64,000 nucleotides of DNA from Neoscytalidium dimidiatum (Eukaryota > Ascomycota > Dothideomycetes > Botryosphaeriales > Botryosphaeriaceae). The notes under the pieces are model-generated. The model was not told the origin of the DNA and searched no databases. It saw nothing but the letters and a program-made list of their open reading frames with translations. The number at the start of each line of letters is the position of its first letter. Position 1 is the first letter of the stretch. Shown here piece by piece: positions 32,318 through 41,616 of the stretch. The position numbers and the translations under genes were made by a program. Where the stretch lies: positions 1,178,001 to 1,242,000 of the forward strand of contig CM074702.1 of the NCBI GenBank assembly GCA_037367355.1. Direction: 5' to 3'.

Positions 32318-35300
32318 ATGTTCCAGACATTCACCGGTTCCTCGCGCCGCCCGCGCCAGGTGAACCTCTCCGGCCGCGTATCAAACCCTTTCGCCGCCGT
32401 CGGACAAGGACAAGGCTCGCAGGCTGCCGTACAAAGCGCACAGCAGGAGAGAGCTCAACGCCAGCGCGAGCGGGACCGCCTGAACGCCGCCAGGAAGATC
32501 CAGAAAGTGTGGCGCGGCCATGCCTGTCGACGCAACTTGTACGACCAGATCAGGAGGGACTGGGATGAGCTGGAAAGCAAAGGTCGGTGTCTGTCTGGCA
32601 GCACATGTGCCGGTGGATGTACTATGGAGGCTGACTTGTCCGCGGGAACAGCCGATGAGAGCTCTCCATACGCTTCCGAAGGTGATGCCTTCCTCCAGCT
32701 CCAGCGCCTGCTGCTCTTTATGAATTTACGCAATGAGAAAGATCATCTGCGACTCAACCGTTATTGCAACCGCGCCATGGTATCGGCTTACACAGGGGGT
32801 CCATGGCCTATGGCCTACTTGCGCCTCCAGGAGGCTGTGTTGGGTACACTGGATCGCCATCTCTCGATGATATCTACACAAGCTTCTGGCATACTGGAGA
32901 AGGACAGTAACATTGGGAAGGGCAGCTCGGCGGTGCTTGAGGATCCGGCCGTTGTGCCGTCTCTCGAGACCCTCTGTTTCTTAAACGAAGTTATTCCCAA
33001 AGAAGCAGCCACGAAGTCTCCTTTCTACTACCGAATCATGGCCCTTATAACCAAGAGAGCTTTCGAGGATGGCGTTCAAACAGGTACGTTGTGTCGACAG
33101 CGTGGGCTCCTTGGCGGGTCCGTCTATCATGACGCTGACTTTCCTCTCAAAATAGATCATTCGCAAGTCCAAGTACAAAAGCGAGCCCTGGAGGCCTTAT
33201 TCAGGACTGTTCTCGGCCCTCTCAACAAATTCCATGCCAATACCGAGCAAACTTATGAGGCCTTCGCCGGCTACTATCTAGTCCTTGAAGAATTGAGCAG
33301 TGGCGACGTCTTTTCGTTTGCAGGGACTACTGGACAACAGTGGTTGGACCGATTAGCAGAGAGCCTGAATGTAAAGCTCCTTGCTCATTCCGTCGCCGAA
33401 CTCGTGCGGACATCGAAGCTCGACAAGTACGAATTGAGTACAGAAAATCGTGTGCGCCTCTTGGGAACCTTCATCTACTGCCACAGGCACGCTCATAATT
33501 TCCGGAACGCACATGAATATTCGTCTCAAAAGGACTTCGTGTCTGCTGTCTCGAGCCTGCTCTCGTCCGTGGCTGATGACGTTAGCCTTGATACTGCTAC
33601 AATCGGAGAGAGTGACGATGAGAGTACTTACAAGAGGCAGCCTATACAGCGTATGACACTGAACCCGTTCCTTCAGGATCAGATAACCTCTTTGGTCGAT
33701 GAGAACAGTATCCGAAGTCTTCTTGCGGATCGGACGAGCGAGTCACTGGATGATGAGGCACGGGAGCTGGCCAGTTACGCCCTTACTCTTATCCGGTTCT
33801 TCCCCCGTAGAGGTGATGAGATTCGCATGTGGCTTTATCTTGGGTCCAGCGATGTTCGCAGCACCCCAGCAATCAAGTATTTCTGGCAAGCCGTTCGCGC
33901 CACTAGCGTAGTACAGAGGATATCGCAAGATTCGAGGGCTGCAATCGAACTGCTGAAAGACAAGAGGAACACTCCACCGACTTACCGCTGGCAAGCCCCA
34001 ACAAATGCCGAGGCTGAGACTGCAAGAATCACGAAAGAATGGCAGGTCATCTTGATTTTCCTCGAGCTCTACATCTTCGTGCTCAAGGTTATGGACGATG
34101 ATGAATTCTTTTCGGGGGGCAATGCTATGGACATTGATAGTGGATTGCGGTCGTCGCGGACGCGAGAAAATGCTCTTCCTTTAGCCGATGTTCGAGATCT
34201 CACCATTTTCCTCAAGAACCTTGGGTTCACCATGTACTTCAATGCTTCGGACATCCTTGGAGACGATCAGCGTGATAGCTCATCTTCAGGAGGTCTCCGT
34301 GAGTTCTTCAGGCTCTCCTCTGCTTCTAACACCGACACCACAGAAGCTCCTCAGCAAGAGCGGAAGCCCGAGCAGCACTCAATCGGTGGTATTACAGGAA
34401 TGAGTCTGGACTACGTGAAGGGACTGGTCACCGGACTACTGAGAATGGTCTATGAAAGAGACTCGCGCCGCAAGTTCTTGCCCCCAGACCATTGGTTGAT
34501 GACCTCGCGCTTTGATATGAGTGGCTTCATCTCGGCCGTAGTGGAGGAGGAAGAAAACCGCAACAGGATCCAAGAAGAGGATGAAGAGGACGGTGGCCAA
34601 GAGACAGATCAGGATATCGATGGCTTGGAGAGACTTGACAGGCAAAGTGTCATTGGAGCTCGAAGAACCGAGCAGGCACGTCATCTCGACAGGTTGCAGA
34701 TGCAGCAGAGAAAAGCCAGCCGCAAGAGGTATCTCCAGCTTGTCGCGCCCCGCCTGGAGATCCTACAAAATATGCCCTTCTTCATCGATTTCCACAAAAG
34801 GGTTCAGATTTTCCGGGAATTTGTACGAATGGATCAAATGAAGAGGCGGCACGGCCGTATCGATCCAGACCAGTGGCGGATGTTGATGATGCACGAACTT
34901 CACTCACGCGATCCGATCGAGCGGCATCATGCCAAGATCAGGCGGAAGCATGAATTTGACGACGCCTTCGAACAATTCTTCAAGCTCGGGGAGGGATTAA
35001 AAGAGCCTATCCAGATCACTTTTGTGGACCAATTCGACACGGTTGAAGCAGGTATCGACGGAGGTGGAGTGACGAAAGAATTTCTTACCAGTGTCACAAG
35101 TCAGGCCTTCGCACCATCGGAAAATGGCATTGATCTCTTCGTGGAAAACGATGCTCATCTGCTATACCCTAATCCGTCTGCTATGGATCACCAGAAGGAG
35201 GTGCTGCGTGACGCTGGAATCAAAGAAGGCAGCAAATTATGGAGGGACACGCTTGCTGACCTTACAGACCGATACGAGTTCCTTGGGCGCATCGTTGGCA

Positions 35301-36142
35301 AATGCCTTTACGAAGGAATCCTTGTGGACATCAACTTTGCTCCGTTCTTCCTACTCAAGTGGTCGTTGACTGGCGGCACAAACTCTGCATCCAAGGAGTC
35401 CGGCTACCGAGCGAACCTCAACGACTTGCGTGACCTGGACGAAGATCTATATCAGGGTCTCTTGAAGCTCAAGAACTATCCAGGCAACGTTGAGGAAGAC
35501 CTTTCGCTGTATTTCACCATCACGGATGTGATCCGTACCGATCCCAAGACCGGCCGACAGGTCACGGTGACCAGGGAGCTGACCAAGAATGGGGCAAACA
35601 TACCTGTCACTAACGAGAATCGTCTGGTCTACATCTCATACGTGGCACGCCACCGCCTTCAGGTCCAGCCTTATGCACAAACCACCGCTTTCCTCCGCGG
35701 CTTGTCCACAATGATATCTCCGTCCTGGCTGAGCATGTTCAACCAATCGGAGCTTCAGACACTCATCGGAGGAACCTCGAGTAGCATCGATGTTCAGGAT
35801 CTCCGCCGCAACACCCAGTACGGCGGTCTATACGTCATTGGTGACGATGGCCTAGAACATCCCAGTGTGCAGCTCTTCTGGCGCGTCATGGAGAGCCTGT
35901 CAGACGACGAGAGGCGGGCGGTTCTGAAGTTCGTAACGAGCACGCCTAGGGCTCCGCTGCTAGGGTTTGGAAGTTTGAATCCGAAATTCAGCATCAGGGA
36001 TGCTGGACATGATACGTCGAGGCTGCCGAGCACGAGCACGTGCGTCAATTTGCTGAAATTGCCGCTTTATAAGGATGAGCAGACGCTTAGGGAGAAGCTG
36101 CTTTATGCGGTCAACTCGGGAGCTGGATTCGATTTGTCGTAG
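32318..36142 (+). CDS. HUL5: HECT-type E3 ubiquitin ligase (HUL5/UBE3C-like)
   Basis: The frame is open for 1274 codons, but two introns are embedded in it: 32583-32651 (69 nt, GTCGGT...AACAG) and 33084-33155 (72 nt, GTACGT...AATAG). Both are multiples of three without stops. Removing them gives 1227 aa and restores ESKADESSPYASE and VQTDHSQVQVQK. N-terminal residues ~56-78 form an IQ-like helix (ARKIQKVWRGHACRRNLY), as in UBE3C. The middle is helical, with a charged insert near residue ~740. The HECT domain occupies the last ~360 residues: ITFVDQFDTVEAGIDGGGVTKEFL, then GRIVGKCLYEGILVD, then the catalytic Cys in STSTCVNLLKLP (about residue 1195). It accepts ubiquitin on this cysteine and passes it to substrates. 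The yeast orthologue extends chains at the proteasome and in misfolded-protein clearance. Identification is strong. Confidence 0.93.
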   Translation: MFQTFTGSSRRPRQVNLSGRVSNPFAAVGQGQGSQAAVQSAQQERAQRQRERDRLNAARKIQKVWRGHACRRNLYDQIRRDWDELESKGRCLSGSTCAGGCTMEADLSAGTADESSPYASEGDAFLQLQRLLLFMNLRNEKDHLRLNRYCNRAMVSAYTGGPWPMAYLRLQEAVLGTLDRHLSMISTQASGILEKDSNIGKGSSAVLEDPAVVPSLETLCFLNEVIPKEAATKSPFYYRIMALITKRAFEDGVQTGTLCRQRGLLGGSVYHDADFPLKIDHSQVQVQKRALEALFRTVLGPLNKFHANTEQTYEAFAGYYLVLEELSSGDVFSFAGTTGQQWLDRLAESLNVKLLAHSVAELVRTSKLDKYELSTENRVRLLGTFIYCHRHAHNFRNAHEYSSQKDFVSAVSSLLSSVADDVSLDTATIGESDDESTYKRQPIQRMTLNPFLQDQITSLVDENSIRSLLADRTSESLDDEARELASYALTLIRFFPRRGDEIRMWLYLGSSDVRSTPAIKYFWQAVRATSVVQRISQDSRAAIELLKDKRNTPPTYRWQAPTNAEAETARITKEWQVILIFLELYIFVLKVMDDDEFFSGGNAMDIDSGLRSSRTRENALPLADVRDLTIFLKNLGFTMYFNASDILGDDQRDSSSSGGLREFFRLSSASNTDTTEAPQQERKPEQHSIGGITGMSLDYVKGLVTGLLRMVYERDSRRKFLPPDHWLMTSRFDMSGFISAVVEEEENRNRIQEEDEEDGGQETDQDIDGLERLDRQSVIGARRTEQARHLDRLQMQQRKASRKRYLQLVAPRLEILQNMPFFIDFHKRVQIFREFVRMDQMKRRHGRIDPDQWRMLMMHELHSRDPIERHHAKIRRKHEFDDAFEQFFKLGEGLKEPIQITFVDQFDTVEAGIDGGGVTKEFLTSVTSQAFAPSENGIDLFVENDAHLLYPNPSAMDHQKEVLRDAGIKEGSKLWRDTLADLTDRYEFLGRIVGKCLYEGILVDINFAPFFLLKWSLTGGTNSASKESGYRANLNDLRDLDEDLYQGLLKLKNYPGNVEEDLSLYFTITDVIRTDPKTGRQVTVTRELTKNGANIPVTNENRLVYISYVARHRLQVQPYAQTTAFLRGLSTMISPSWLSMFNQSELQTLIGGTSSSIDVQDLRRNTQYGGLYVIGDDGLEHPSVQLFWRVMESLSDDERRAVLKFVTSTPRAPLLGFGSLNPKFSIRDAGHDTSRLPSTSTCVNLLKLPLYKDEQTLREKLLYAVNSGAGFDLS

Positions 36143-37031
36143 AGCTTGGTCGGGTCGGCCTTGGAGACAGGACGGAAATTTCTTTTCATTTGTTTGTTTC
36201 GAGATACTCGGCTCCTTCGGAACCGTGGCATTGGGACCTGCTGGGGAGTCGACTTTTTTACCCTCACGGGCTTCTTTGGGGCGAACTTGAGCGTAATGTG
36301 ATAGACCGTCGGGTTTTCAGCATTTGCATAGGCTCGCACGGATGGTTATTCAAGAATGTGATAACAGGAAGACCATTAGGTTTCCTTCCGATTTACTCAC
36401 TGGGTGGAATGTCGTGCTTCTCACCCACGCAACGATTCCTTCTGGAACCGACCTCGTGAGTCACCACGCTCATGTTCCGAACATCGACCTACACGGTGCG
36501 CCCATGACGCCACAGACCGCCTATCCCGCCCCCTTCCGCGCAGATGACACGAGATTGCGTTTAAACACCCACCGCGGGCGTCAACAGCGGGGCGGAGAGC
36601 TCGACGTTAGCATTCCGCGACCCAATCATGGGCACCGCATTTGTTAAGCCCGTAGCATAGCCGCTTATCTTGCTTACCGGTTTAGGATACTCTATGCGAG
36701 GCGCGGAGAGAAAGTGGGGTAGCAAGCACCAGCTGCAGCTGCACGGCAGCGGCTCAAACCAGATCCTTCGCGGTTGTATGGCTGGATTAATCAAAAAATC
36801 AAGGACGGGAGATTTGACGCGTGCATGACTCTTCTGTGCGTGCTCTCTTGGAGGACTGCGGGTCTGCTTGCTCGTGGAGTATAAGGAAGAAGACGCTCGT
36901 GGAAGGCTTGAGGTATCGCTTGTTTGTGATGCTGGGTCTTCTTAATTGATATTATTGACCGTTGGCTTTGCAGAGAGGGCGATTCAAGAAAAAAAAAATT
37001 CTTTCATCTCTTTTGAACAGAGAAGCTCAAG
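36143..37031. other. Intergenic, no gene seen
   Basis: This region holds the 3' flank of the HECT ligase and the promoter of the split-barrel protein gene. Short frames on both strands (36190-36794) have no domain. A poly-A run occurs at ~36990. Confidence 0.5.
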
Positions 37032-38085
37032 ATGGGGGAAGCATACGCTCAGACGCCGTATGCGAAGTTCAATCGGCATAAGGAGAGAGGTACGTTCGAA
37101 ATACCCCTACGAGGCTTTCAACACATCTACGACTTCCCTCCTTTCCCTTTGGCAATGTCGTGCTCTGGCGAACGGCTTCCTACGCCAATCCAACACTGGC
37201 CCTTTCCATCCCTTCGACATGACACTTTAATTCACAACACAGGACGAACTGCAAACAAGAACGAAACTAACACCAATGTCAGGAACCTACGATACCGAAA
37301 CCATCCACAACATCGTCAACACGACCAGCGTGCTGCACGTCTCCTTCACCACGCCCGACTCGCCCTTCCCCATCGTGCTCCCCATGATCGGCCAAATCGG
37401 ACAGTACGACACCGACACCGCCCCGCACCTCTACCTGCACGGCTACGTCTCCAGCCGCATGACGAACGTGACCTCGTCCTCCTCGTCCTCCCCAGGGCTC
37501 CCGATGACCATCGCCGCGACGAAGGTGGACGGCATCGTCCTCGCCCTCTCGCCCTTCAGCCACTCCTACAACTACCGCAGCGCGATCCTCTTCGGCCACG
37601 CCACCGTCGTGCCCTCCTTCCTCGAACCCTCCAACTCCAACTCCACCACCACGACGGCGAAACCCAAGACCCCCAACCCCGAATCCCTCTACGCCATGGC
37701 GCTCATCACCGACGCCGTCCTGCCCCACCGCTGGCAGCACACGCGCGTCCCGCCCACGCCGGCCGAGCTGGCCTCCACGCGCATCCTGAAGGTCGCCATC
37801 GCGTCCGCCACGGCCAAGGCGCGGACCGGCCCGCCCAGGGACGAGCGCGCCGACCTGCGCGATCCGGACGTCGTGGGCCGCGTGTGGGCCGGCGTGGTGC
37901 CCGTGTGGGAGCGCTTCGGCGAGCCCGTCGCCGCGGCGTATCCCGGCGGCGGCGAGGCGTTGGACGTGCCGGACCATGTGAGGGGGTTCGTCGAGGCGGA
38001 GAATCGGAATGCGGAGGAGTACGCGGTGGGGGTGGCGAGGGAGGAGATTGGGAGGGGAGGCGGGGAGGAGGATGATGAGGTGTGA
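37032..38085 (+). CDS. FMN-binding split-barrel (pyridoxamine 5'-phosphate oxidase-like) protein
   Basis: Exon 1 37032-37089 (MGEAYAQTPYAKFNRHKER) is joined to exon 2 37283-38085 across intron 37090-37282 (GTACGT...TGTCAG), restoring RGTYDTETIHNIVNTTSVLHVSF. The product is 286 aa. The pattern matches the flavin-nucleotide-binding/NimA-like split-barrel family: a first helix ahead of TSVLHVSFTT, then FPIVLPMIGQIG and PHLYLHGYVSSRM, then TIAATKVDGIVLALSPFSHSYNYRSAILFG and a C-terminal helix with LPHRWQHTRVPPTPAE. Such proteins bind FMN or a related flavin, and some reduce nitro compounds; the substrate here is unknown. The Ser-rich and Thr-rich inserts (SSSSSS near residue 90, SNSTTTT near 140) are probably surface loops. 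The very GC-rich 3' third produces long shadow frames on both strands. Confidence 0.87.
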
Positions 38086-38933
38086 GGTGTGAGGTGTGGG
38101 CCCCGGCGTGCGTGGTTCCGTGGTGATGAGGGTGTGGGATATTTTGGCCTTTTGTGGATGGCTTCTGGCTCTCTTCGGGTTTGATTAGATTTACGAGAAA
38201 TGGAGTTTTGACTTTCTTTCGGAGGGTTGTGTTGAATATACTTGGATACGGCAATACTGCATGGTGCAATAACGTGCGGTCTCGAAGTATTGCACTGGTA
38301 AAAGCAAGAAGAGGTGGATTTGGAATTGAAGAGGTCGTTCGCATGCATGTGCTTCCGATCTCTATATATCCGTGTGGCCGGCTAACTACTTGAATTCAAC
38401 AGATTGGCTTGTTGCAGTACTTGGTTAGCGTTGTTATGACTTTTTCATTTCCTCGCGAATAAAGCTCTTCAGAATTCTCCATGCCCTAACGGGGGGGGCA
38501 TCGATATCTCCATTACCTGTCGTCATGATTTAAAATTCTGAGCGGTCATACCCTTAAAGTTGCAACAGAAAGAACTACCAGCGATCAGCATTCCCACGGG
38601 GGTGCTTTACAGTTAGGAACCAATCACGTGATCTCGGAGACAAAAGTGACCAACCGGAGAGATTGCGGAACGCCTCAATAAGGGCTCACAATGCTTCTTT
38701 CCGCAGGAACACTTAAGAGGTAAGTTTCCGCCCGCAGGACACCACTGCTGTGTGCCACCATGTAAGCTGTGGCTTTCAATTGTGGCCGAGGTGCTCCGCC
38801 TATTGGTGATATATAAGCTCCATTGTAAGAAGGTCCGAAAGATGGAATCAGCATCAACTCAGCAGCACCATCAAGCCTAAGCGTTCCTTTGAAAGCCCAT
38901 AAAAAGTATCGATCCTCAGCACACCTGCAAAAA
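38086..38933. other. Intergenic; TATA-like element near the downstream gene
   Basis: No gene is seen. A short frame crosses 38675-39238 on the minus strand, antisense to the methyltransferase. TATATAA lies at 38810-38816. Confidence 0.5.
38810..38816 (+). promoter_or_regulatory. TATA-like element of the methyltransferase gene
   Basis: TATATAA lies 118 nt upstream of ATG 38934 in otherwise mixed-composition sequence. This is a plausible core promoter; transcription start is not shown. Confidence 0.35.
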
Positions 38934-39878
38934 ATGGACTGGAAAGATCCGGAAGTCGCCGAAAAGTACAAGCCCGGGGAGGCGATGACGGGCCCTTTCA
39001 GTCTGCATATCATCAAGCAAGCCGGTCTCGACGACAGTCTGCCCACCACCGGCGACCTGGTCACTCTTGACAACGCATGTGGCACGGGTATCCTGACGGC
39101 CAACCTATACGCCTCGCTGCCAGAACACGCGAAGGAGCGGATCCAGCACACTTGTGGCGACATCTCGCCAGCCATGGTCGAAGCGGTGCAGAGCCGCATC
39201 AATGACAACGGGTGGAAGGGGGCCACCGCGAAAGTCATAGATGCCCAGGTACGTGATGACTAATTTTCCCCGCTTGCCCTCTCACTATCTTAAGCAAGGC
39301 GGATAGTACTGACGAACGATATCCCCCAGAAAATGGACGTACCCTCCAACACCTTCACGCACGTCCTGACCAACTTCGGCTTCGTCGGCCTCACCGACCC
39401 GCGCCTCGTCCTGCAAGAGTGGCGGCGCGTCCTCCGGCCCGGCGGCATCTCCGGCTTCACCGTCTGGGAGCATGTGGGCTGGTTCCCGGTCGTCTCGGAG
39501 GCGGTGGCGTCGCTGCAGGGCCCCAAGTTCCCGACGTGGAAGGAATTCTGCAACTCGTTCGCAGAGAACGGGAACGAGGGGTGGGAGGAGCGGCCGTTCT
39601 TCGAGCGCGAGGTCAAGGCCGCCGGCTTCGACGAGGTGCAGATTGAGACATTTGAGAATGTGACGACTCACGGCAGCGCGAAGGAGTTTTGCGACGTGTT
39701 TGGCTCCATGTGCAGGATCATTACAGAGAAGTTTTGGCGTGAGGAGGAGAAGGAAAAGTTTGGGCCATTGCTGAACGGTGCGATTGAGAGGGTGTTGAGG
39801 GAGCAGCAGGGTGAGGGAGAGGTGGTTCTAGGGTGGAAGGCGTGGGTTGTTACGGCAAAGGCGCCGTTGGAGAAGTAG
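38934..39878 (+). CDS. SAM-dependent class I methyltransferase
   Basis: Two exons, 38934-39248 and 39330-39878, are separated by an 81-nt intron (GTACGT...CCCCCAG, phase 0). The product is 287 aa. I chose the first ATG (MDWKDPEVAEKYKPGEAM); the frame is open upstream but without ATG. Motif I, the SAM-binding loop, is VTLDNACGTGILTANLY at residues ~40-56. DISPAMVEAVQSRI follows as motif II. MDVPSNTFTHVLTNFGF and WRRVLRPGGISGFTVWE carry post-I and motif III features. This is the pattern of a small-molecule methyltransferase of the UbiE/Methyltransf_25 type, common in fungal secondary metabolism, but no biosynthetic partner gene is adjacent. The methyl acceptor cannot be predicted. Confidence 0.9.
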
Positions 39879-40090
39879 AAGGGATGTGTCTCGAACGGAA
39901 TGCGATAATTGAATGATGCTTCCACAGATGTGATTCGTAAATTCGTCATTGTAAGCGATGGGAAACATGTAACGCTGTAGCCTATTCAGCCTCAAAATCT
40001 CCTACGTAAGAGATATCAGGCGGATTCCTGCGGCTGATGATTGAAAATTAGCCATCATTGAGTACAAGAGCGGCTTGCTGACAGGTTTGC

Positions 40091-40864
40091 TTACGCTTGG
40101 GGGGAATTTCCGATACTCCGCCTTTTCCATGATATTAATTTGCCCTCGCATGCACCGCTAAAATAGCTCTTCGCCTTGTCTTCAACACTGGGATCAAAAT
40201 TGACGACGCACTGATAGATCAGTTTCACTACGAGTACCAGCCTTTGCTCTCCACCGTGCCACTGCATACGGAAAGCGGTTCTAGCAGATCGAGTCCGACC
40301 CAGCACCTCTTGGCACGTTATATCGTACAGTATGCCCATGGTCAGGCCGTTGCCCAGGCAGAGGATTGCATCGTCTATAGAACCCCCTCCCAACGCAGAG
40401 TGTACGCGCAGCAATTCGAGCTGGGTAACAGGCGGCTGCACCACCAACATTCGCCGCCAGGATGCTTCGGCACGAAGAAAAGCAAAGCGAGCACTGGGAT
40501 GGGCCAGCGGCAGCGTCTCGAAGATCTCGTGGCCGGTGCTGAAAAAGAGACTGTTGCGTTTGGAGCGATTGAACCACGGCCAGAAGGCTTGCACGAGCAG
40601 AGGGTTCTGCTTCCACGACTCGGTGACAGGTTCACCGGTTTGGGAGGAAAGAAGATTGGGCGTGGGGGAAGTAGCTTTCGACGCGGCGGTCTGCGAGATG
40701 GGTCTGAAGAACAGGGCTTGCTGGAGAGCTGGCGAGGTGCGGATGAGAATTCTGAATTGCTGACAAACGCGCTGGGCAAGCAGGAGGTCTCGCATGGGAA
40801 GTTGGAGCAGGATGAGCTCGAGCAGCTCGAGCGTGTCGAAGACTTGGTCGCATTTGGGGCCCAT
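40091..40864 (-). CDS. F-box domain protein
   Basis: This is a single-exon frame of 257 aa from ATG 40864 (MGPKCDQVFDTLELL); codons further upstream lack an ATG. The F-box is at the N-terminus, residues ~8-50: VFDTLELLELILLQLPMRDL, then AQRVCQQFRILIRTSPALQ, with the usual run ALFF just after. The rest (NPLLVQAFWPWFNRS, ETLPLAHPSARFAFLRAEASWRRMLVVQPP) has the layout seen in a large family of fungal F-box proteins that keep a W-R-M-L-V-x-Q-P segment. F-box proteins couple substrates to SCF ubiquitin ligases through Skp1. The substrate is unknown. The start is 752 bp from the divergent hexose transporter. Confidence 0.85.
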   Translation of the reverse strand: MGPKCDQVFDTLELLELILLQLPMRDLLLAQRVCQQFRILIRTSPALQQALFFRPISQTAASKATSPTPNLLSSQTGEPVTESWKQNPLLVQAFWPWFNRSKRNSLFFSTGHEIFETLPLAHPSARFAFLRAEASWRRMLVVQPPVTQLELLRVHSALGGGSIDDAILCLGNGLTMGILYDITCQEVLGRTRSARTAFRMQWHGGEQRLVLVVKLIYQCVVNFDPSVEDKAKSYFSGACEGKLISWKRRSIGNSPQA

Positions 40865-41616
40865 GTTGGCGCAGGTGGAGGGTCTGGCCTCACCGGGAGG
40901 CACTGAGATCGGAATACAGGCTGTCAAGCGTTGTACGGGAGCACAGGAGAAGCCTGCAGCCCCCAGACTGCAGCCTGCGCTGACTCATGGGCCATGTGTC
41001 GCATGATTGACTCGATGCGGAAGCTGCCAAACCTGTCGCGTCCCGGGATCTGCGCACAATGGTGATTTTGATATGTTCGAAAGCCTTCCAACGATGCCGA
41101 TGAATTCGAATGGCGAGTGGTAGAAGATATGTATGCTGACCGCTCTCCGGAAAAGCCGAGAGCACGGTGTTGCTGATTGCGGATGACGTCACCTCGTCCA
41201 TCTGCAACCCTTAACGTTGCACGAACGCTGAACAGAAGAGCATCCACTTCTCGCAGGCCTACCAGTGAAACGACGCCGTCTGCTTCCTCCTGATTGGGAC
41301 AGCTCGGCGTTCGGGACATTGATGACACCAGGTTGCCCGCTTGGGCGGAGATCGTCGCAACACTAAGCCTCGGTGCAGCTATTAAACCGAGACTTGCTCT
41401 CCGAACCCCAGAGTTTTGCCCCAGTCTTATGCGGAGAAGACATGGGGGCAAGCTTTGCGGGTGCCAGCGGCCTGTAGGCGCGGCAAAGCTTCCTGGGGCA
41501 CCTCGGTGGTTTGGCCTATCGACCTGACTCCCTTTTTCTGACCACTCGCCCCTTCGTCCTTTCCTTCTCGCTTCCACAATATTTTTTTTTTTTTTGCTAA
41601 GCTTTTGGGGTACATC
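40865..41616. other. Divergent promoter between F-box protein and hexose transporter
   Basis: No gene is supported here. A poly-T run (~41582-41595) and a C/T-rich stretch immediately precede the transporter start. Minus-strand frames at 40924-41577 are shadows without domains. Confidence 0.5.

Noticed and set aside
37032..38075. 347-aa plus-strand open frame over the split-barrel gene
   Set aside because: It is a His/Arg-rich out-of-frame reading of a GC-rich exon. Splicing 37089 to 37283 gives the recognisable flavin-protein sequence in another frame.
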